Position numbers and translations under genes: made by a program. From assembly GCA_044228875.1 (NCBI GenBank), contig JBGAUA010000134.1, positions 1 to 9,769 on the forward strand: a stretch of 9,769 bases of DNA, given 5' to 3'. This document shows positions 6,163 to 9,769 of the stretch, in pieces (position 1 is the stretch's first letter; every line of letters starts with the position of its first letter). This DNA comes from Epilinea sp044228875 (GTDB lineage Bacteria > Chloroflexota > Anaerolineae > Epilineales > Epilineaceae). The notes below the pieces were generated by a model that saw nothing but the letters and a program-made list of their open reading frames with translations, was not told where the DNA came from and ran no database searches.

Positions 6163-6702
6163 TCAGCCGACCAGACGCATCAGCGCCTCGACCACCGCGG
6201 CCGGCTCCAGCGGCTTGGCCATGCAGGCGTCCAGGCCCGCGGCGGCGCAGGCCGCCTGCACCTGGTCCAGCGGCTCCGCGGTCACGGCGATCACCGGAGT
6301 GCGGCGCCCGGAACCAGCCTCCAGGGCGCGGATGGCGCGGGTGGCTGTCAGGCCGTCCATTTCCGGCATGACGAGGTCCATCAGCACAGCGTCGAAGACG
6401 GACTGGGTGAACTGCTCCACGGCGTCCCGGCCGTTGTGCACCAGCACCACCTGGTGGCCCTGTCGCTTGAGGAGCCGGGCGATGAGCAGGCTGTTCACCG
6501 GATGGTCCTCCGCCACCAGCACCCGGAGGCCGCGGCGCGGTGCCGGCGTCGGTGCCGGTATCGCTTTGCGGACCCTGGCCGGCGATCCCGGCTCCAGGCG
6601 CGGCGACCGCCTGCCGGCTGCGGGCGGCGGCAGCGGATCGGCAGGGGGATGCGCGGCGACATCGGTCACCGCCGCGGCGACCGGCCGGTGGACTTTGCTC
6701 AT
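6163..6702 (-). CDS. Stand-alone response-regulator receiver domain protein
   Basis: Encodes 179 residues. Residues 59-178 are a CheY-like receiver: acidic pair E65/D66 (VLVAEDHPVN), phosphorylation site D109 (LMDLVMPEMDG), T141 (AVTAEP) and K163 (MAKPL). The AEDHPVN ... VMDLVMPEMDG style is that of receivers at the end of hybrid histidine kinases, so it may take part in a multistep phosphorelay. There is no output domain. Residues 1-58 are rich in Ala, Pro and Arg and look disordered. The ATG is the first start after an in-frame stop at 6745-6747, but no clear Shine-Dalgarno site precedes it, so the true start may lie further in. It is followed after 6 bp by rlmI and preceded on the same strand by sixA, a family that acts on phosphohistidine in phosphorelays. 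A working link between the two is inference. Confidence 0.85.
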   Translation of the reverse strand: MSKVHRPVAAAVTDVAAHPPADPLPPPAAGRRSPRLEPGSPARVRKAIPAPTPAPRRGLRVLVAEDHPVNSLLIARLLKRQGHQVVLVHNGRDAVEQFTQSVFDAVLMDLVMPEMDGLTATRAIRALEAGSGRRTPVIAVTAEPLDQVQAACAAAGLDACMAKPLEPAAVVEALMRLVG

Positions 6703-6797
6703 GGATGGTAGGCACCAGGAAGGGAGCCGCTGTCGGCCGATGTCTCAGGCCCCGCGTCGGGAAAATGGACGCGCGGACCCGCTGCGAATATGCCTTC

Positions 6798-6827
6798 AGT
6801 CTAACGGACGGCGGCCGGCCGGGTCAA
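6798..6827 (-). promoter_or_regulatory. Candidate promoter of the receiver-rlmI pair
   Basis: On the minus strand TTGACC (6827-6822) and TAGACT (6803-6798) are 18 bp apart, matching the -35 and -10 consensus at five and four of six positions. Transcription would begin near 6791 with a leader of about 89 nt before the receiver gene. The 187-bp gap after sixA agrees with a new transcription unit here. Confidence 0.45.
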
Positions 6828-6889
6828 CGGCGCGAGCGGTTCAGTTGCTGGTGGTCTTCGTGCTGCGCGCGTTCGTTTGCATGCGCGGA

Positions 6890-7399
6890 TCAGGGATCCC
6901 GTTCCGTGCCGTGCCCTGGGCAGACCAGGTCCAGGAGGCGGGCGGAGATTGCCTGGGGTCCCGTCAGGTCGGCCCAGGGTCCGGACAGCTCGAAGCGCGC
7001 CAGACAGGCTGTGCGCAGGGCGATCTCGCGCCCGGCCAGGCGGCTGGCCAGCGTGCTGAGCCCAGGGTTGTGACCCACCATCAAGAGGCGGACCGCGCCG
7101 TCGCCCTGCCAGGCCGCGAGGTCCAGGATCCCCTCTGGCTCCGCCAGGTAGAGGTCCTGCTCCAGGCGAACCGCGACATCCCATTGCGCTGCCTCGCAAA
7201 GCGCCTCGACGGTCTCGCGGGCGCGCCGCGCGCTGGAGCAGAGCACGAGGTCCGGCCGAAAGTCGTGCGCGTCCAGCCAGGCGCCGACCAAGGGCGCCTG
7301 GCGACGGCCGCGGGCGTTCAGCGGGCGGTCATGGTCGGCCCGCTCGGGATGGCTCCAACTGGACTTGGCGTGGCGCAGCAGCACCAGCTGGCGGTTCAT
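6890..7399 (-). CDS. sixA: SixA-like phosphohistidine phosphatase (histidine phosphatase superfamily)
   Basis: Encodes 169 residues, near the 161 of E. coli SixA. This branch removes phosphate from histidine, in E. coli from HPt domains of hybrid sensor kinases. The N-terminal LVLLRHAKSSW gives the RH motif with the nucleophile H10. DHDRPLNARG (22-31) is the usual next block. SSARRARET (55-63) supplies the conserved arginine, probably R58, and LMVGHNPG (106-113) holds the second catalytic histidine, H110. The start is 22 bp after the argS stop, on the same strand, so the two are probably one transcript. The motif before the ATG is a poor Shine-Dalgarno site. The next gene downstream is a receiver-domain protein. 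The family is clear; the natural substrate is not shown by the sequence, and some relatives act on small molecules. Confidence 0.88.
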   Translation of the reverse strand: MNRQLVLLRHAKSSWSHPERADHDRPLNARGRRQAPLVGAWLDAHDFRPDLVLCSSARRARETVEALCEAAQWDVAVRLEQDLYLAEPEGILDLAAWQGDGAVRLLMVGHNPGLSTLASRLAGREIALRTACLARFELSGPWADLTGPQAISARLLDLVCPGHGTERDP

Positions 7400-7421
7400 G
7401 CCGCGGCATCCACGAGGCCGC

Positions 7422-9131
7422 TCACATCCGCTCCGGCGCCGACACGCCCATCAGGGACAGGGTGCGGGCCAGGGTGATGCGGGCGGCGTCGGCCAGGGCG
7501 ACGCGGGCCAGCGAGAGGGCCTCGTCGCCCGCGCCCAGGACGGGGCATTCGTGGTAGAAGGCGTGGAAGGCTCGCGCGAGCTCCATGGCGTAATGCGGCA
7601 GATGGTGCGGCGCCAGGAACTGTGTCACCTGGTCTACCAGCTCCGGCAGGCGCAGCATCTGGGTCACCAGATCCAGCTCGGTGGGGTGGCTGAGAAGGTC
7701 GAGCCCCTGCTCCTCGCCCGCCGGTGGGACGCGCAGGCCGCGCTCCTCGCCCTGGCGTAGGATGGAGCAGATGCGGGCATGGGCATACTGCACGTAGTAC
7801 ACCGGATTGTCGCTGGAGGCCTGCTTTACCAGTTCGGGATCGAACTCGATCACCTGCTCGTTGGAGCGGATGAGCAGGATGAAGCGGATGGCGTCCGGCG
7901 GCACCAGGTACGCGTCCAGCACTTCGTCCAGGCTGATGAAGGTGCCTTTGCGTTTGGACTGCTTCACTTCCGTCCGGGTGGCCTCGCCGGTGGTCTCGTC
8001 GACGCCGCTCTCCACCAGCTTGACGAGGTCGTAGAGCACGATGTCCAGCCGCTTGGGGTCCAGGTCCAGGGCCTTCATCAGGAAGGGCATGCGCCGGGCC
8101 TGGTTCTGGTGGTCCACGGCCCACACGTCGATGACCCGGTCGAAGCCGCGCCGGACAAATTTGTCATAATGGTATGCCAGGTCGGAGGCGTAGTAGCCGG
8201 ACTGGCCGTTGGAGCGGATGAGCACCTCGTCCCGGTCGGAACCCAGCCGGCTCGTGGCCAGCCAGCGCGCGCCGTCCTTGTCGACGATGAGGCCGCGCTG
8301 TTCCAGGTCCGCCAGCAACGTAGCGAAGCCGTCGTTGTCATAGAGGCTTCGTTCGGAGAACCAGGTGTCGAAGTGGACGCCCAGGCGGCCCAGGTTGACC
8401 CGTAGCGCGGCGAGGGCGATGTCGACGCCCCAGGCTCCGAGCGCCGCGCTGGCCTCATCCTCGGGCATGTCGAGGTAGCGGTCGCCCTCGGCGTCGATGA
8501 CCCGCGCCGCGTAGTCGGAGACATAGGCACCTTGGTAGCCCTGCTCCGGGAAGGGGACCTCGCGGCCCAGGGCCTGCTGGTAGCGGGCCAGGATGCTGGC
8601 CCCGAAGTTGGCGATCTGGGTGCCGGCGTCGTTGACGTAGAACTCGCGGTGCACCTGGTAGCCGGCGGCTTCGAGCACCCGCGCGAGGGTGTCGCCGATG
8701 GCCGCGTTGCGCGCTCCGCCGAAGTGGATGGGACCGGTGGGGTTGGCGCTGACGAACTCCACCTGCAGGCGGCGGCCGGCGCCGATGCTGATGTCGCCGA
8801 AGCGCTCGCCGGCCAGGCGGATGCCGCGCACCTGCCCGGCCAGCCACACCGGGTCCAGGCGCAGGTTGATGAAGCCGGGCGGCGCGACCGTAGCGGACTG
8901 GATGGGGCCTTCGGCAGGCAGGTGGGCCACGACGACGCCGGCCAGGGCCAGCGGCGGCATGCCGGCGGACCTGGCCGCCTTGAGGGCCCAGCTGGTGGCG
9001 AAATCGCCGTGTTCCGGCGACCGGGGCCGATCGACCTCCGCGGCCGGCGGGTCGAATGCGGGCAACGCGCCGGCGGCCTGGGCGGCGCGGACGGCATCGA
9101 TGATGCTCTGGGCGATCTGCTGGGGCAGCAT
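7422..9131 (-). CDS. argS: Arginyl-tRNA synthetase
   Basis: Encodes 569 residues, within the usual range for this class I synthetase, which charges tRNA-Arg with arginine in the cytoplasm. The N-terminal additional domain spans about 1-110. The catalytic core starts at VEFVSANPTGPIHFGG (124-139); here the HIGH motif is HFGG. FYVNDAGTQIANFG (164-177), SDLAYHYDKF (316-325) and VDHQNQARRM (339-348) are family blocks. The KMSKS-loop equivalent is KQSKRKG (390-396), reached through an inserted stretch ESGVDETTGEATRTEV (374-389). The DALR anticodon-binding domain runs from about 445 (YYVQYAHARICSILR) to the end. The start ATG has an AAGGA site 6 nt upstream (9138-9142). A strong promoter lies at 9185-9213. 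sixA follows 22 bp downstream. The altered signature motifs are unusual compared with E. coli but the gene looks intact. Confidence 0.97.
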   Translation of the reverse strand: MLPQQIAQSIIDAVRAAQAAGALPAFDPPAAEVDRPRSPEHGDFATSWALKAARSAGMPPLALAGVVVAHLPAEGPIQSATVAPPGFINLRLDPVWLAGQVRGIRLAGERFGDISIGAGRRLQVEFVSANPTGPIHFGGARNAAIGDTLARVLEAAGYQVHREFYVNDAGTQIANFGASILARYQQALGREVPFPEQGYQGAYVSDYAARVIDAEGDRYLDMPEDEASAALGAWGVDIALAALRVNLGRLGVHFDTWFSERSLYDNDGFATLLADLEQRGLIVDKDGARWLATSRLGSDRDEVLIRSNGQSGYYASDLAYHYDKFVRRGFDRVIDVWAVDHQNQARRMPFLMKALDLDPKRLDIVLYDLVKLVESGVDETTGEATRTEVKQSKRKGTFISLDEVLDAYLVPPDAIRFILLIRSNEQVIEFDPELVKQASSDNPVYYVQYAHARICSILRQGEERGLRVPPAGEEQGLDLLSHPTELDLVTQMLRLPELVDQVTQFLAPHHLPHYAMELARAFHAFYHECPVLGAGDEALSLARVALADAARITLARTLSLMGVSAPERM

Positions 9132-9153
9132 GGGCTGTCCTTGCTGGGGGAGG

Positions 9154-9168
9154 CCGCGGCGGCCGCGG
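9154..9168 (-). promoter_or_regulatory. GC-only inverted repeat in the argS leader
   Basis: CCGCGG at 9154-9159 and again at 9163-9168, separated by CGG, can pair as a 6-bp stem with a 3-nt loop. It lies in the predicted argS 5' leader, 23 bp before the start codon. It may only reflect base composition; I see no T-box or other known leader structure. Confidence 0.25.
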
Positions 9169-9184
9169 TGGGGGACGGGACTCG

Positions 9185-9213
9185 ATTATAACAGTCCCCT
9201 TGACCGCTCGGAA
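9185..9213 (-). promoter_or_regulatory. Extended -10 promoter of argS
   Basis: The minus strand reads TGTTATAAT ending at 9185, a perfect TATAAT with the TGn extension, in otherwise very GC-rich DNA. TTCCGA (9213-9208) at 17 bp is a weak -35, as is usual for extended -10 promoters. Transcription would start near 9178, giving a leader of about 47 nt for argS and probably sixA. Confidence 0.7.
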
Positions 9214-9228
9214 CCGCGGGGCTAGGCT
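9200..9228 (+). promoter_or_regulatory. Candidate divergent promoter for the right-edge gene
   Basis: TTGACC (9200-9205) and TAGGCT (9223-9228) are 17 bp apart on the plus strand, matching consensus at five and three of six positions. Transcription would start near 9235, 70 nt before the gene at 9305. Its -35 lies inside the spacer of the argS promoter, so the two promoters overlap back to back. Confidence 0.4.
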
Positions 9229-9304
9229 TCGCAACCCATCAGGCAGCGGCGGCAGGCTTCCTGGGCCGCTGAGCAGACCGATGGATTTGTCTCCGGAGCA
9301 CGCC

Positions 9305-9769
9305 ATGACCCAGCTTCACCGCTTCTGCCGCCTCGTTGTCCCGGCCGGCCGGCCGCCTCGTCGCCGGTTGACGGCCGCTCTGCTGGCCTTGGCCGTCCTC
9401 CTGCCGGCGGTGGCTTGGGCGGCGATGCCGCCCCCCGACCTGGTGGCCCCGGTGGACGGGGAGATCCGGGTCCGGGTCAAGCGCGGCTCGGCTGCGGCGG
9501 ACCACCGGATGGCGGTGATCGTCGATCGGGCGGACAACGGCAAGGGTTGGGACGAGACCATCAGCCTGCCGCGGCTCTCGGGCACCAACAGCAAGTTCGA
9601 CACGGGCATCGAGGTGAAGAAGGACGACCGCCTGGACCTGCGCCTGGACGTGACCTTCGGCACCTTTCGCGACCGCATCTTCTTCGAGAGGGACCGTGTG
9701 CGCCGCGGGGGGGAGCCCGGACCCAGGGTCGTCGCGCCGACGGGGCGCCGCTGCGGCGACACCGATCCG
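9305..9769 (+). CDS. Exported protein of unknown function, 3' end outside the window
   Basis: An open frame of 155 codons with no stop before the window ends. The ATG has GGAG at 9295-9298, 6 nt upstream. Residues 1-39 form a good signal peptide: a basic region PPRRRL (17-22), the hydrophobic core TAALLALAVLLPAVAWA (23-39) and a likely signal peptidase site after AWA. The mature part starts MPPPDLVAPVDGEIRVRV and is rich in charged residues (Asp, Arg, Lys) with alternating patterns such as DRLDLRLDVTFGTF, which suggests beta strands. No lipobox, catalytic motif or known domain is visible in the part present. It is divergent from argS and has its own candidate promoter. I cannot name a family. 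Base use matches the neighbouring genes, so there is no sign of recent transfer. Confidence 0.7.
   Translation, partial: MTQLHRFCRLVVPAGRPPRRRLTAALLALAVLLPAVAWAAMPPPDLVAPVDGEIRVRVKRGSAAADHRMAVIVDRADNGKGWDETISLPRLSGTNSKFDTGIEVKKDDRLDLRLDVTFGTFRDRIFFERDRVRRGGEPGPRVVAPTGRRCGDTDP

Noticed and set aside
4951..6711. 586-codon plus-strand open frame opposite rlmI and the receiver gene
   Set aside because: The minus strand encodes every expected motif of two known families across this stretch; the plus-strand product has no recognisable motif and a Gln/Arg/His-rich composition.
8152..8172. AT-rich ACAAATTTGTCATAAT stretch resembling an operator and -10 box
   Set aside because: It lies within argS at the codons for the conserved YHYDKF block, so coding constraint explains it.

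Overview
The window is a high-GC, gene-dense bacterial chromosomal segment. I see no tRNA, rRNA, CRISPR array, transposase, integrase or other sign of a mobile element. Gene content points to an aerobic, high-GC environmental bacterium. A member of the Chloroflexota fits best: the heme A synthase is Cox15-like, ClpP carries a GSTASM / HLHP active site, ArgS has an HFGGARN / QSKRKG signature, and there are large secreted proteins with Ser/Thr/Pro stalks. This placement is inferred from motif style and was not tested by any search.

Left part (1-2863, + strand): two secreted-protein genes sit 2 bp apart and end at a strong hairpin. The first (45-1523) encodes a Cys-rich exported protein with an N-terminal lectin-like module and two copies of a Cys-patterned domain. 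The second (1526-2740) encodes a membrane-anchored or exported protein with a 14-residue VTVTPE repeat, a Ser/Thr/Pro stalk and two tandem 126-residue beta-type domains. They probably form an operon for cell-surface or matrix proteins of unknown role. This is the least familiar part of the window.

Middle (2864-4186): a lone Cox15-type heme A synthase gene (ctaA, + strand) follows, with a possible promoter of its own. It is separated from the convergent clpP gene by a second hairpin terminator that shares its core sequence with the first.

Right part (4187-9131, - strand): reading in the direction of transcription, the order is argS, sixA, a stand-alone receiver-domain gene, rlmI, clpP. argS and sixA are 22 bp apart and probably co-transcribed from a TGTTATAAT extended -10 promoter. 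The receiver gene and rlmI are 6 bp apart and have a candidate promoter of their own. clpP has its own candidate promoter plus a 16-bp palindrome in the predicted leader. These are mostly housekeeping functions: tRNA charging, rRNA methylation, proteolysis, and phosphorelay signalling.

Right edge (9132-9769): a divergent promoter region overlaps the argS promoter and leads to a + strand gene for an exported protein that runs off the window (9305-9769, incomplete). No gap between genes exceeds 300 bp; the largest is 2741-3019.
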